DNA of 64,000 nucleotides from Photorhabdus asymbiotica. GTDB taxonomy: Bacteria > Pseudomonadota > Gammaproteobacteria > Enterobacterales > Enterobacteriaceae. The stretch covers positions 1,240,001 to 1,304,000 of the forward strand of contig NZ_RBLJ01000001.1 in assembly GCF_003634575.1 (NCBI RefSeq). Reading direction: 5' to 3'. The notes below the pieces were generated by a model. That model did not search any database. It worked only from the letters and a program-made list of their open reading frames with translations, and was not told the origin of the DNA. Each line of letters begins with the position of its first letter. The stretch's first letter is position 1. The position numbers and the translations under genes are program-made. Shown piece by piece: positions 35,301 through 43,953 of the stretch.

Positions 35301-38176
35301 GGGGCAAAAGTCCCGTGTTTGTAATCAACCTGATTGGAGCCTTGTATCAAGGTCAGGTTTTTCGCCTGTAGTCTACCGTTAAGCTTAGTGGTCCGACTGA
35401 GGATATTGACAGTATCCTGGGCCGTGGCATCCAGTCCCCTTTCCCCCAAGGTTATCATGCCTTTTTTCACGGCTAAGGCTGCTAACGCCCCCGCTTTATC
35501 AAACACCGGCTTACCGGTGGATAACGTGACAGCCGGGATATTGATAAAGCCACAACCATTACAGGTCATGCCGTTCGGGTTGACGATGACGACCGGCGCT
35601 TTTTTCCCCACCACTTCCAGCCGTCCTTGCAGATTCGAGGCCACCGTCCCCACCACTTCATTAATAATCAGTTCAGCCGATTGACCGTTGAAGTTCAGAT
35701 TCGCGCTAATTTGCCCCGCCAGCAGAGACGACGTATCCTCGGTCGCGTTATTCAACACCAGCCCTAGAGTCCCCACATTAAACGCCTGATACTGGTTATG
35801 TGAAACGCCCCGAGCATTAGGGGCCGCAATATGGATAATCGGGCGATTGTTTTTCGAGGTGATGCGGGTTTGCTTATCCGCCAGTTTAATCCCGGGCATT
35901 TCACTTTCGATTTCGGCAACATTGAGTGTCAGTTCAGGCGCCTGACTTAATGCGCGTTCAATCAGCGCAGCGGTGACCGGCGTATATTTCCCGGCCATGA
36001 CGTTATATTTCCCTTGAGCTGAGTGCAGTTCGGCATTGTTTTTGATAAGGGTCGTTATCCCTTTTGCCGACAACGTGGCATCCGTATCCATGATGTCACC
36101 GCCAGCATTCAGGGTTAAGTTGTTGCCAGCAGTCACAACACTTTTCGTTATCAGGAAGGGAAAGCGGGGATCGGATTGGGCGTCATCACCGGCATCTTCA
36201 TATTCATCCTGTTTTTTATAGCCAGTTCCACTTTCATACTCATAGGTGTCTCCCGTACTGATATCCAGCGCTCCCCCGCTAGTCAGCGTGATATCTTTCC
36301 CCGCCGTCAAAGAAAGCGAGCGCAGATCAACCACTTTTCCCGCATGAACCTCAATATTCTCATCTGCTGCTAAGTGACTGATCTGGTGTAGACGCTGTTT
36401 GATTAGTGCTTGTTGCGTCTCATCATTGGGTCGGACTCCTTCACTCACATCAGCTAAATCACTCGAAGGATAAATCTCAATTTTATCATTGGTCGCCAAA
36501 AAGATATTTTTCGCCCGGTTAATCAGGGTACTGACAAGATTAATCTGACCCTCGACGATAATGCGTAACGCATTATCCGCCGAAATCGTGGTTAATACCC
36601 TTATGCCTTCCGGGGTATAGTCGTCGCCGGGCACAACAGAAAGCAGACCCCGGCGAGACAGCAACGTCACATCACGACCGGAGATATCATAGCCATTCAC
36701 ATCAAGATGTGACTTTCCCTCCAGGGTGACCTGGTTCCCGGCTTTTAAATTCCCTCGGCCTAAATAGACGGTTTCAGCGCCAATGGTCAGGTTTTGTTCT
36801 GCCCTCATTGACGCCCGATTCACTAAATCTCTGGCAGTCAGATCAATGTTTTTCCCGGTGATTAAAGCCCGATCAGTGGGTTTCCTGCCCGCTTGAAAAT
36901 GTGACTTATCCAAATCAAAAAGAAAGCTCTTTTCAAATGTTGCTGTCAAATCCTCACCCGCACTGAGTTTACCGATGCTATTCCCCTGACTATCTTTTAT
37001 GGCTTTCGTTGAAAAATTTTTGCCGGTCAGCGTGAGGTTTTGCGCGGCACTTAACTCACCCACATTGTTTATCTCGTTAGCGGTAATACGGTTGTTTTTA
37101 CCCGCGGTAATCAGGGGATGACTTTGCTGGGTCGGGCTGACGTTATCCAGTTGGGTCGCTTTTAGGGTGACATTACCCCCGGCCCGGATTTGCCCCTGAT
37201 TTCGCAATGTTTCGGTGGTCAATACCAGATGTTGACCCGCCTGCACATGACTTTTTGCTGCTGTTTCAGTGGCTTTGCTGTTGATGTGGAGGTCGGTCCC
37301 GGCGTGTACCTCCCCCAGGATAATTTTACCCTCAGTGGTTAAACGGATAGCGTCCTGCGTGGTGGTCAGATGGGTGAGGTTAACCCCAACCCCTTCTTCA
37401 GTGGCCACCAGCCGGATTTTATTGGCATACATGCCGCCTAAGGCTTTGGTATCAACCGCTAATTGCGGTTTAGCGCCTTCTCCGGCAATCGGCTTCACTG
37501 TGCCGTCTGTTAAACTGATGCGGTTGGCACCTTGCGTCAGTGACAGGTTATTCGCCTGAATTTTTCCATTCAACTCCGTTGCCCGGCTGATGATATCGAC
37601 ATAATCCGTCGCTTTGCCATCCAGCCCTTTGTCACCAATGGTAATCTGGCCTTGTTTTACTTCCAGCGCTTCCAGCGCCCCTTGTTTATCAAACTGCGGT
37701 TTACCGGTAGTCAGAGTTGCGCTGGCGGTGTTGATAAAACCACAGCCATCACAGGTCATGCCGTTGGGGTTGGCAATCATTACATTGGCTTTATTGCCAA
37801 CAACTTCCAACTGGCCTTGCAGGTCAGTGCGCCCGCTGCCGGTCACTTCGTTGATAATCAGTGCCGCCGGTTTCTCTTTCAGGTTAGGATTGGCGTTAAG
37901 TTGCCCGGCCAGTTGTGACTGAGCCGCCTGAGTGGCGTTATTGAGTACCGCTCCCTGAGTAGCAACATTGAACGCTTGATAGGTGTTGTGAGATATCCCG
38001 GCACCGTTCGGCGTAGCGATATTCACCACCGGGACGTTCCCCTGATGGTGTACCTGGGTTTGGTTATTATCCGGCGTGATGCCGGCAGCAATCGCCGGGT
38101 GTAACGGCTGAATGGCCGTCAGGTAAATTAAAAGATGACTTGTGGCCCTTGTCACAGGGGTACTACGTTGACTCAT
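29384..38176 (-). CDS. TpsA/CdiA-type filamentous exoprotein with three TPS domains and C-terminal toxin
   Basis: This 2930-residue two-partner secreted protein has an N-terminal leader ending near PAIAA (about residue 31) and a TPS (haemagglutination activity) domain at about 45-310 with NPNGMTCDGCGFINT. Two further TPS-like domains begin near residues 778 and 1308, each with IAAPN-RG-SHN-Y and NPNG-TC-GCGFI. Beta-helical filament repeats (LTAGKDMTLTSG and similar) follow to about 2200. A hydrophobic glycine/alanine region and a DUF637-like segment come next (about 2350-2700). The pre-toxin linker lies at about 2710-2805, and a ~125-residue toxin ends the protein. The toxin has VMIDRKISVVTT (D-x-K, possible restriction-endonuclease fold). 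ATG 38176 follows AAGGACTGATAC. Likely a contact-dependent inhibition effector. Confidence 0.9.
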   Translation of the reverse strand: MSQRSTPVTRATSHLLIYLTAIQPLHPAIAAGITPDNNQTQVHHQGNVPVVNIATPNGAGISHNTYQAFNVATQGAVLNNATQAAQSQLAGQLNANPNLKEKPAALIINEVTGSGRTDLQGQLEVVGNKANVMIANPNGMTCDGCGFINTASATLTTGKPQFDKQGALEALEVKQGQITIGDKGLDGKATDYVDIISRATELNGKIQANNLSLTQGANRISLTDGTVKPIAGEGAKPQLAVDTKALGGMYANKIRLVATEEGVGVNLTHLTTTQDAIRLTTEGKIILGEVHAGTDLHINSKATETAAKSHVQAGQHLVLTTETLRNQGQIRAGGNVTLKATQLDNVSPTQQSHPLITAGKNNRITANEINNVGELSAAQNLTLTGKNFSTKAIKDSQGNSIGKLSAGEDLTATFEKSFLFDLDKSHFQAGRKPTDRALITGKNIDLTARDLVNRASMRAEQNLTIGAETVYLGRGNLKAGNQVTLEGKSHLDVNGYDISGRDVTLLSRRGLLSVVPGDDYTPEGIRVLTTISADNALRIIVEGQINLVSTLINRAKNIFLATNDKIEIYPSSDLADVSEGVRPNDETQQALIKQRLHQISHLAADENIEVHAGKVVDLRSLSLTAGKDITLTSGGALDISTGDTYEYESGTGYKKQDEYEDAGDDAQSDPRFPFLITKSVVTAGNNLTLNAGGDIMDTDATLSAKGITTLIKNNAELHSAQGKYNVMAGKYTPVTAALIERALSQAPELTLNVAEIESEMPGIKLADKQTRITSKNNRPIIHIAAPNARGVSHNQYQAFNVGTLGLVLNNATEDTSSLLAGQISANLNFNGQSAELIINEVVGTVASNLQGRLEVVGKKAPVVIVNPNGMTCNGCGFINIPAVTLSTGKPVFDKAGALAALAVKKGMITLGERGLDATAQDTVNILSRTTKLNGRLQAKNLTLIQGSNQVDYKHGTFAPIAGEGYTPWEAIDTGSLGGMYANKIRLVSTEPGKAVNLTHLTATQGDISVTTEGPVMLGEVQAKTDINLRSQGIETAQQSHIQAGQNLTVTTDTWQNQGGIRAGGDVTITAKALSLDGGNVNAGNHALLQGQDLFTVQDTDISGHDVTLIARGGGIHISSGKYSIAEGVPILPTMSAANTLRILSEQGISLSQTLINRAKNIFLAGNGGIDIHPRLAADENIELHAGMGINLHGTALTAGKDMTLTSGHSIDVDQVTAGNHLTLIAGLGMTDSQATLSAEGAVAIAENSPVLPLVEGKYTPVTSALIDRALDRAPQLTLNIPEIAGGIPGIQLADRQTRIAVINNLPVIQIAAPNSRGISHNRYREFNVGASGLVFNNATGATQSVLAGAMGANPHFNGKSAALIINEVVGTVASNLQGLLEVAGQTAPVFITNPNGITCHGCGFIHTLAVTLSTGQSVFDKDGALAALAVKKGIITISEKGLDATAQDDVDIISRATLVNGNVQAKNLTLTQGPNQVDFRRGTLVPMTGEDYSPRRAIDIGSLGGISAHKIRLVSTEPGKAVNLTHLTATQGDICVIADGPVMLGNVQAKADINVSSKDMQTSAQSQVCAGKEMTLATNTLSNRGNMIAEGDMRLFVERLDNQNQGLIQARGHLWLQKDASGHLSTEINNDAATLKTHQGDIIIRTKAFRHTGQANLDAGANAYINATRLDNSQSQFQAQKNLILTGHDINNGMAGKLSAGLNVVADFIHQFNGTAFIAAKNILLHAGDIISMGHLNAENDLAVTADRSMNAHQNKLAARRNLTLMAGNEIDAFQAELTGENVELLTREGDIRMSGEGSRISAGNNVQIFAAHKLDLYGLWFDKAHTITLNAGHDMDVSRVKLAAQNNLTLRAGNNITARQTGLKGENVELLARAGDIRMGDDGSRISASNRVQMFANHTLALPGLLFDESNTITLNAGHDMDADRVKLAAKDTLTLIAGNKIKAFQAALKGENVELLVREGDLRLDALPVISADNHLRISAGNDLDLSGTRLDQSRHLTLSAGRNLNASRSQLNAAGNIHLFAGQNFMLRQARIGAGQQVTLSAGRDIDLSRPPTPEVSAPLFDLSASGTQITAGEHLQLSAGGDIAGIAGLTSTQGNVSVNAGRDLIFSAQKYSPANDGNPQDLYATSAVNAAQHLTLVAAGNLLTAGTSLTAGRDMQLSAGGNIRFESRREFSREGNIERFTQHASRLKSGGALTIRAQGSLLFQATELIAKGVIDIAATGGFLYAQAMEEAYRWEETKKSCKGFGPLKSCQIFGSKTEHKIQIKNTNKVTELTAGGDINLRAKDDVTLEASRIETDKNATITSQSGKVNFRAMPNTDIEQTLTTSTGFFITQHDKGHHEQTWVIPSVHVGGTLTVEAAKGISAAVKVQEGQLLEDTLGRLGNTPGTEWLKNLRDRNDVQWNEVKDAYSSWDKKSEHLNPVVGAVIAIAVAAVTAGSGVAALAGSSAVGATGATGATASAVYGAAYGGMIGLTSQAAVALVENRGNLTQTLAVLAQRDAVKSLVAQIAVGGALGGLDHTMGWGKLVEGTGVVDPVKAQLPLLSNHNWSQVAQRVAVQSIVSSTLGTAINGGSFTDNLQAALLSNVGNQINAEGAGLIGDKGQILGVPGKAINHAAVSALAVEIGGGDAKGAAVGALAAELAAITLENTFSDPMAIQAGGKIIGGVAGAIATNSAEGANSGANAGEIVMVYNSLAHLLSAAEKEKSGTINAYEEKKQAFCQQSPEACKQAGDIISLGTDFVPIVGDIKGFAEAESALDYLAAAAAIIPGAGDAAGKTIKAAEKALQKGDVGEASTLINKASDAIKVKWVDENASMSQRAKGYNDSASGARSNIETKKGQAPSIDRIDADGKNKPVRFDGVDDNVMIDRKISVVTTQKAKDQALRQSDALKRNGMTGRWEVPDQTQANRAQKMFDELGIKNIEVKVVKE
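29760..30047 (-). repeat. Pre-toxin linker repeat, copy A (in tpsA)
   Basis: Encodes AYEEKKQAFCQQSPEACK to GEASTLINKASD. Near-identical DNA occurs at 28390-28561 (5' part missing), 27240-27489 and 26126-26411, each upstream of a different toxin end. Confidence 0.8.
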
Positions 38177-38237
38177 GTATCAGTCCTTGTTTTTTGGAGT
38201 AAAAATGTTTTTTATCAATAGGTTGTGTCTTGCACTG

Positions 38238-39917
38238 TTACAGTGCCAGTGATGCAGACCAGTAAACCACCCAGTTATCCGGTTTCAGATGATTTGGGTG
38301 GGTAAGTGGTGCCCCAATAGTTATCGCTTGATTGAACCTGCGGTGAGTCAGTGATAAGCCCAGAGCCGCGCCGGTAACGTTACCGCCCTCGATTTGCCCG
38401 GTTTTCCCTCGTAACCAGCCAGTATCCAGTGCTCCAGTGAAGGCGAGTTCATCCAGAGCCGGCAACGCCGAGATCCGCCAGTTCAGCTCATTGCGCCAAT
38501 ATCCTCCGCGATTGCCGGTGAGCGATTGTTCTTTAAATCCCCGGACGGAATATTGTCCCCCGAGTGACAGACGCTCACTGGCGTAAAGGTTATCCGGTGT
38601 GGTTTGGCCGTAAATCGATGAGAGGTAATAGAGGGAATCTGCGACCGGCATAAAATAGCTGGCACTTAAACTGAATTTGCGAAATTGGCTACGGGGTGCC
38701 GCCGGGAAACGTGGGTCATCTTGTGTGGCACCAAACACCGGTAAACCGTGACTCACCATTGGATTGAAAGTGATATAACTGCCCGCCAGCGCGGCACTGT
38801 AATTAACGCCAAGGTTGATAGCGCTGAGTGTCGGGCTGCTGATGGATAATATTTCTCCGGCCAGTAAATTAGTAGTCCGACGGCGTGTCAGCCCCATATC
38901 CAGCGCCAGTTTCTGTTCACCATCACGATATAACGTCCGGTTTATTGCCAATCGATGAGTCTGGCTGTCACCGTTATAGCGATAGGCTTGTAAATCGACC
39001 GGGATATTTTGAAAGGAATCATTCCACGCATATTGATAACTGAACAACCAATAACCATAAGGCACCGTCACATTGGCAGAGAAGCTGCGGCTTTGATGGC
39101 GATGGCTGAAGTCACTGTTATGGCTGGCAGATAATGCCCACTGATCAGCAAGGTGTAATGGATTATCCAAATTTATACCGGCATTGATTTGCCCAGTGCC
39201 GGTACTTTTTTGACCGCTATTATCCGTACCAAAACTGGTACTGACCGGTAAACGAGTCGCTGTGCGTTTTAAAATAACTGTGGAATAACCCGGTTGTTTT
39301 CCCGGCTGAATATCAATGATCATCTGTTGGGAAGGCAGGCGGTTCAGGCGTTCCATGCCTTGTTCAATATCCCGCAGATTAAGCGTTTTACCCACAATTC
39401 TCGGGAAAACCATTTTCAATGCTAGGGAGGTTTCACCATCAAGATGGATTGATTCAACTTTGCCTTCATTGACGCTAATAATAAGGACGCCAGCGGATAA
39501 ATCTTGGGCATTGAGTCTGGCGTGAGATGTGACATAACCCCGTTCAATATAGGCATTAGAAGTTTTCCGTACCAACGCGTTAATATCTTGCAAGGTTAAG
39601 CAATGGGATAAATAAGGGTGTATTAAGTTCTTTTTGACTGAGCGAGGCAGGCTTTTTGCACCGTCAAATTCAATCCGGCTAATAGTGTGGCAAACAGATT
39701 CTGGTGTACTTGGTACTACATCGGGTGATGGAGATAAGGTGATGTTGTTGCGCAGCATTTCCCGTTGTTGCTGGGCTTGTTGCAGTAAGGCTTTTTGTTG
39801 CTGAGTAATGGTTTCTTGATCCGCAGGGCTGACAGATGCTGAGGCATAGACCAATTCAGAAAGCACCAGCAGGATAAGTGACATCAAGCTTCGGTGATAA
39901 AACGGTAGTTTTCCCAT
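38238..39917 (-). CDS. TpsB outer-membrane transporter (ShlB/FhaC/HecB family)
   Basis: This 559-residue outer-membrane protein secretes TpsA. It has a signal peptide (cleavage near residue 26, after YASA), a periplasmic glutamine-rich helix (QQQKALLQQAQQQREML), two POTRA domains (about 75-215, including SRIEFDGAKSLP and RGYVTSHARL) and a 16-strand barrel. The VRGF motif (YSVRGFKEQSL), needed for substrate transport, is present near residue 455, and the C-terminus ends in an aromatic-hydrophobic strand (VVYWSASLAL). It is 61 bp upstream of tpsA, so both are probably co-transcribed. No clear promoter or ribosome site was found upstream. Confidence 0.92.
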   Translation of the reverse strand: MGKLPFYHRSLMSLILLVLSELVYASASVSPADQETITQQQKALLQQAQQQREMLRNNITLSPSPDVVPSTPESVCHTISRIEFDGAKSLPRSVKKNLIHPYLSHCLTLQDINALVRKTSNAYIERGYVTSHARLNAQDLSAGVLIISVNEGKVESIHLDGETSLALKMVFPRIVGKTLNLRDIEQGMERLNRLPSQQMIIDIQPGKQPGYSTVILKRTATRLPVSTSFGTDNSGQKSTGTGQINAGINLDNPLHLADQWALSASHNSDFSHRHQSRSFSANVTVPYGYWLFSYQYAWNDSFQNIPVDLQAYRYNGDSQTHRLAINRTLYRDGEQKLALDMGLTRRRTTNLLAGEILSISSPTLSAINLGVNYSAALAGSYITFNPMVSHGLPVFGATQDDPRFPAAPRSQFRKFSLSASYFMPVADSLYYLSSIYGQTTPDNLYASERLSLGGQYSVRGFKEQSLTGNRGGYWRNELNWRISALPALDELAFTGALDTGWLRGKTGQIEGGNVTGAALGLSLTHRRFNQAITIGAPLTHPNHLKPDNWVVYWSASLAL

Positions 39918-40351
39918 AAATAATATTGATAGCCAAATAGTTACATTATTAAACTATTTTAATGTTGAATTACTTTCCTGTCCGAATAAGCAGTTCAAAA
40001 TGTGATCAGAGATCAGATCTTTAATATTATTAATGGGGAATTTCATATATTAAATGCCAGAAAATGGTGATAAGAGTAGAGATACTAAATAGAACTGCTG
40101 GAATAAGGAAAAGCTCGCTGCTGCTACAATCGCTACAGTCGTCGTACTTCTTTTTTTCAGCGAAAAAGACATTCACAGAAAAGTTTAATTCATGCGGATT
40201 CTGATTCTAAAAGTTCGTGAATATCAGGAAAAATACAACTTTCTGGTTTCTATGGCGGTAGTACCGAGATAGTCGTACCGGGAGGTGGTTTAAGGCTGAC
40301 AAAAAATAGCAACACCAGTAATTATACTGATGTTGCTTATTACGTTAGCGA
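39918..40351. other. Intergenic region between tpsB and gcvP
   Basis: No gene seen. It contains the gcvP terminator (40308-40337) and presumably the tpsB promoter. A 26-codon frame at 40191 lacks a ribosome site and is not credible. Confidence 0.6.
40308..40337 (-). terminator. Intrinsic terminator of the gcv operon
   Basis: A 13-bp stem with one G-U pair (AGCAACATCAGTA / TACTGGTGTTGCT on the minus strand) followed by ATTTTTTG, 15 bp beyond the gcvP stop codon. Confidence 0.85.
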
Positions 40352-43228
40352 TTATTGGTAATCGCTGACAGGTGCGCAGGAGCAGTGCAGATTACGATCA
40401 CCGTAAACATCATCAAGGCGTTTAACAGCAGGCCAATATTTATTGGCTTTGGTTTCTGCGGTTGGGAAAACTGCAATTTCACGGCTGTAACCATGGTTCC
40501 AATCAGAAACCAGCTCAGTTTGTACATGAGGCGCATTGACCAATGGGTTATCTTCCAATGACCATTCACCTTTCGCCACTTTGCTAATTTCAGCACGAAT
40601 TGCCAGCATTGCATCCACAAAGCGATCAATTTCTACTTTACTTTCTGATTCTGTAGGCTCCACCATCAGCGTGCCAGCAACCGGGAATGACATGGTGGGT
40701 GCATGGAAACCATAATCAATCAAACGCTTGGCAATATCCATTTCACTAATACCAAACTTTTCTTTCAGTGGTCGAATGTCCAGAATACATTCATGCGCCA
40801 CATAACCGTTATGGCCGGTATACAGCACGTCATAATCATTCTTCAGGCGAGCAGCAATATAGTTAGCATTCAAAATCGCCGTCTGACTTGCCTGTTTCAA
40901 CCCCTGTGAGCCCATCATACGAATATACATCCAGCTAATAGGCAAAATGGAAGCACTACCAAATGGTGCCGCAGAGACAGCACCCTGTTCGGTAATACCA
41001 TCCATTTGAACCACCGAGTGCCCCGGTAAGAACGGTGCCAAATGGGCTTTTACACCAATCGGCCCCATGCCTGGACCACCACCGCCATGTGGAATACAGA
41101 ATGTTTTATGAAGGTTAAGATGCGAAACATCAGCGCCAATAAAGCCTGGGGAGGTGATACCAACTTGTGCGTTCATATTCGCACCATCAAGGTAAACCTG
41201 ACCACCATATTGATGGATGATTTCACACACTTGACGGATCGTCTCTTCATATACGCCATGGGTTGATGGATAAGTCACCATGATACAAGAAAGTTCATCA
41301 CCCGATTTTTCCGCTTTTTCCCGCAGGTCCGCCAGATCAATGTTACCTTCTTTATCACAACCCACCACAATAACTGTCATACCTGCCATATGAGCAGAAG
41401 CCGGGTTGGTTCCATGAGCAGAACTTGGAATTAAACAGATATGACGATGCCCTTCTCCACGACTTTCGTGATAATGGCGAATGGCCAGCAAACCGGCATA
41501 TTCCCCCTGCGCTCCAGAGTTTGGTTGCATGCAAACCGCATCATAACCTGTCAGTTGCACCAACCAATGAGATAATTGGCTTATCATCTGTTGGTAACCC
41601 AGCGCCTGTTCTGGCGGGCAGAATGGATGCAGTTCATTAAATTCAGGCCAAGAGATAGGTAACATTTCTGCCGCAGCATTGAGTTTCATGGTACAAGAAC
41701 CCAGCGGGATCATTGCCTGATTCAGCGCCAAATCTTTGCGCTCAAGGCGATGCATATAGCGCATCATATCCGTTTCGCTGTGATAGCGATTGAAATTCGG
41801 ATGCTGGAGAATTTCATCATTGCGCAACATAGATGTAGGGATAGAGTGGCTTTCCGCTATTACATTCTCATCTAATGCCTCAACATCCAACCGCTCCTCT
41901 GTACCCGTCAGCACAGAGAATAATTTGACCAAATCATCACGGGTGGTAGTTTCATTCAATGTAACACCCACAGCACCGTGAATGTCAGTACGCAAGTTGA
42001 TTTCCGCCTTGTCTGCCCGTGCCAGCACTGCGGCTTTATCGGCAACTTCAACGGTTAGCGTATCAAACCAAGTTTTGTAGCGCAGAGTCAATCCCGCTTT
42101 CTGTAGTCCAGCGGCTAGAATGTCAGACAGGCGATGAATGCGGCCTGCAATGCGTTTTAGTCCTTTTGCACCGTGATATACCGCGTACATCCCTGCAATA
42201 TTTGCCAGCAGGACTTGAGAAGTACAGATATTGGAATTTGCTTTCTCACGACGGATATGCTGCTCACGGGTCTGCATTGCCATGCGCAGAGCGGTATTAC
42301 CTGCCGCATCACGGGAAACGCCGATAATACGGCCCGGCATAGAACGTTTGAATTCATCACGGCAGGCAAAAAATGCGGCATGAGGACCACCATAACCCAT
42401 TGGTACCCCAAAACGCTGAGCAGAACCAAACACCACATCTGCCCCTTGTTTGCCCGGAGCGGTCAGAAGCACCAGAGCCATCAAATCAGCAGCAACGCTG
42501 ATAATGATTTTACGCTGTTTCAGTTGTGCGATCAGGTCAGTGTAATCATGGATTTCTCCTTTTGTACCAACCTGTTGCAGCAACACACCAAATACACCTT
42601 CCAACTCCAGAACTTTTTCTGCTTTATCAACAATCACATCAAAACCAAAAGTTTTGGCTCGGGTACGAACAACATCCAGTGTCTGAGGGTGTACATCATC
42701 AGCAACAAAGAAACGATCTGCATTTTTCAATTTGCTGGCACGCTTCGCCATTGCCATTGCTTCAGCCGCAGCAGTTGCTTCATCCAACAGAGAAGCAGAA
42801 GCAAGATCCAAACCCGTCAGGTCGATAGTCACTTGCTGGAAGTTCAGCAATGATTCAAGGCGTCCTTGAGAAACTTCCGGTTGATAAGGTGTATAAGCAG
42901 TGTACCAGCCAGGATTTTCTAATAAATTGCGTAAAATAACCGGTGGTAGCACAGAAGGCGCATATCCCATACCAATATAGGATTGGTAACGCTTATTTTG
43001 GCTGGCAATGGCTTTCAGTTCAGCCAGTGCTTGTTGTTCCGTTGCACCACCGCCTACATCGGGTAGCTCTGGTAATGCAATATCACGGGGAACAATTTTC
43101 TGAGTTAATTCATTGAGAGAATTTGCCCCTACTGTCGCTAACATCTCTTTTTGCTGTTCGGCGGAAGAGCCAATATGACGGCGGATAAACGCGCCCCGGT
43201 TTTCAAGTTGGCTTAATGTCTGAGTCAT
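40352..43228 (-). CDS. gcvP: Glycine dehydrogenase (decarboxylating), P protein
   Basis: This 958-residue P protein of the glycine cleavage system decarboxylates glycine on PLP and passes the aminomethyl group to the lipoyl arm of GcvH. It is full length (E. coli 957). The N-terminal half has RRHIGSS and the C-terminal half carries the PLP lysine in [32 protein letters not shown] is also visible. It lies downstream of gcvT and gcvH on the same strand, as in E. coli. A hairpin with a T-run (43276-43303) separates it from gcvH. Confidence 0.97.
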   Translation of the reverse strand: MTQTLSQLENRGAFIRRHIGSSAEQQKEMLATVGANSLNELTQKIVPRDIALPELPDVGGGATEQQALAELKAIASQNKRYQSYIGMGYAPSVLPPVILRNLLENPGWYTAYTPYQPEVSQGRLESLLNFQQVTIDLTGLDLASASLLDEATAAAEAMAMAKRASKLKNADRFFVADDVHPQTLDVVRTRAKTFGFDVIVDKAEKVLELEGVFGVLLQQVGTKGEIHDYTDLIAQLKQRKIIISVAADLMALVLLTAPGKQGADVVFGSAQRFGVPMGYGGPHAAFFACRDEFKRSMPGRIIGVSRDAAGNTALRMAMQTREQHIRREKANSNICTSQVLLANIAGMYAVYHGAKGLKRIAGRIHRLSDILAAGLQKAGLTLRYKTWFDTLTVEVADKAAVLARADKAEINLRTDIHGAVGVTLNETTTRDDLVKLFSVLTGTEERLDVEALDENVIAESHSIPTSMLRNDEILQHPNFNRYHSETDMMRYMHRLERKDLALNQAMIPLGSCTMKLNAAAEMLPISWPEFNELHPFCPPEQALGYQQMISQLSHWLVQLTGYDAVCMQPNSGAQGEYAGLLAIRHYHESRGEGHRHICLIPSSAHGTNPASAHMAGMTVIVVGCDKEGNIDLADLREKAEKSGDELSCIMVTYPSTHGVYEETIRQVCEIIHQYGGQVYLDGANMNAQVGITSPGFIGADVSHLNLHKTFCIPHGGGGPGMGPIGVKAHLAPFLPGHSVVQMDGITEQGAVSAAPFGSASILPISWMYIRMMGSQGLKQASQTAILNANYIAARLKNDYDVLYTGHNGYVAHECILDIRPLKEKFGISEMDIAKRLIDYGFHAPTMSFPVAGTLMVEPTESESKVEIDRFVDAMLAIRAEISKVAKGEWSLEDNPLVNAPHVQTELVSDWNHGYSREIAVFPTAETKANKYWPAVKRLDDVYGDRNLHCSCAPVSDYQ

Positions 43229-43275
43229 TCGATACTAATTCCTGAAACTGGCCAGAAATGGCATACAAATAAAAA

Positions 43276-43303
43276 CGCCCCGATCACGATGTGAAACGGG
43301 GCG
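43276..43303 (-). terminator. Intercistronic hairpin between gcvH and gcvP
   Basis: On the minus strand a 7-bp GC stem (CGCCCCG / CGGGGCG) is followed by TTTTTATTTG, a plausible partial terminator inside the operon. Confidence 0.65.
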
Positions 43304-43315
43304 ACAGTGGGCATC

Positions 43316-43708
43316 CTATTCTTCTTCGTCCAGAAGTGCCCGATATCCATCGGCATCCAGCAAATTCGAAAGTTCACTCTCATCAGTAGCTTTAATTCGG
43401 AACAACCAGCCTTCAGCATAAGGCTCGCTGTTAACTAATTCGGGAGCATCGCTCAATGTTCCATTAACGGCAATAATTTCACCACTCAGTGGTGCGTAAA
43501 TATCAGAGGCGGCTTTTACAGATTCAACAACAGCACACTCATCACCAAAATTGACTTCATCACCAACTTCTGGCAAATCAACAAAAACCATGTCGCCTAA
43601 CAGCTCTTGCGCATGCTCGGTAATACCTACAGTGTATTCACCATTACCTTCTGCGCGAACCCACTCATGCGATCTAGCATATTTTAACTCTGCGGGTGCA
43701 TTACTCAT
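43316..43708 (-). CDS. gcvH: Glycine cleavage system H protein
   Basis: This 130-residue lipoyl carrier protein shuttles the aminomethyl group from GcvP to GcvT. The lipoylated lysine lies in [17 protein letters not shown] (about residue 65). Start is ATG 43708 ([10 protein letters not shown]), with AAGGAG 9 bp upstream; the frame extending to 43774 lacks a site. Length matches the family (E. coli 129). Confidence 0.96.
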   Translation of the reverse strand: MSNAPAELKYARSHEWVRAEGNGEYTVGITEHAQELLGDMVFVDLPEVGDEVNFGDECAVVESVKAASDIYAPLSGEIIAVNGTLSDAPELVNSEPYAEGWLFRIKATDESELSNLLDADGYRALLDEEE

Positions 43709-43826
43709 TACCATCGTCTCCTTCAATCTTAGAACCGATCTCATTAAGCCATTTTGCTTTCTTGCACCAATCATGCTTACTGAGATAAGTTGCTATTTAC
43801 TCATCACGTTATTAGATAAAAATGAC

Positions 43827-43953
43827 TATACCCTTCATCCTTCAAGTTGCTGCTTTGTTGGCTGCTTTCTCTCACCCCAGTCACAGAGTTATCTATGCTC
43901 CTGGGGATTCGTTCACTTGCCGCCGAGCTGCAACTCGAAATTTATTGGGTATA
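43827..43953. repeat. ERIC element overlapping the 3' end of gcvT
   Basis: Full-length 127-bp copy bounded by TATA between gcvT and gcvH. Its right end contributes the last three sense codons (Tyr-Thr-Gln) and the TAA stop codon of gcvT. Confidence 0.92.

Noticed and set aside
40191-40271. 26-codon frame between tpsB and gcvP
   Set aside because: It has no ribosome site and no neighbour that would suggest a small-peptide function.
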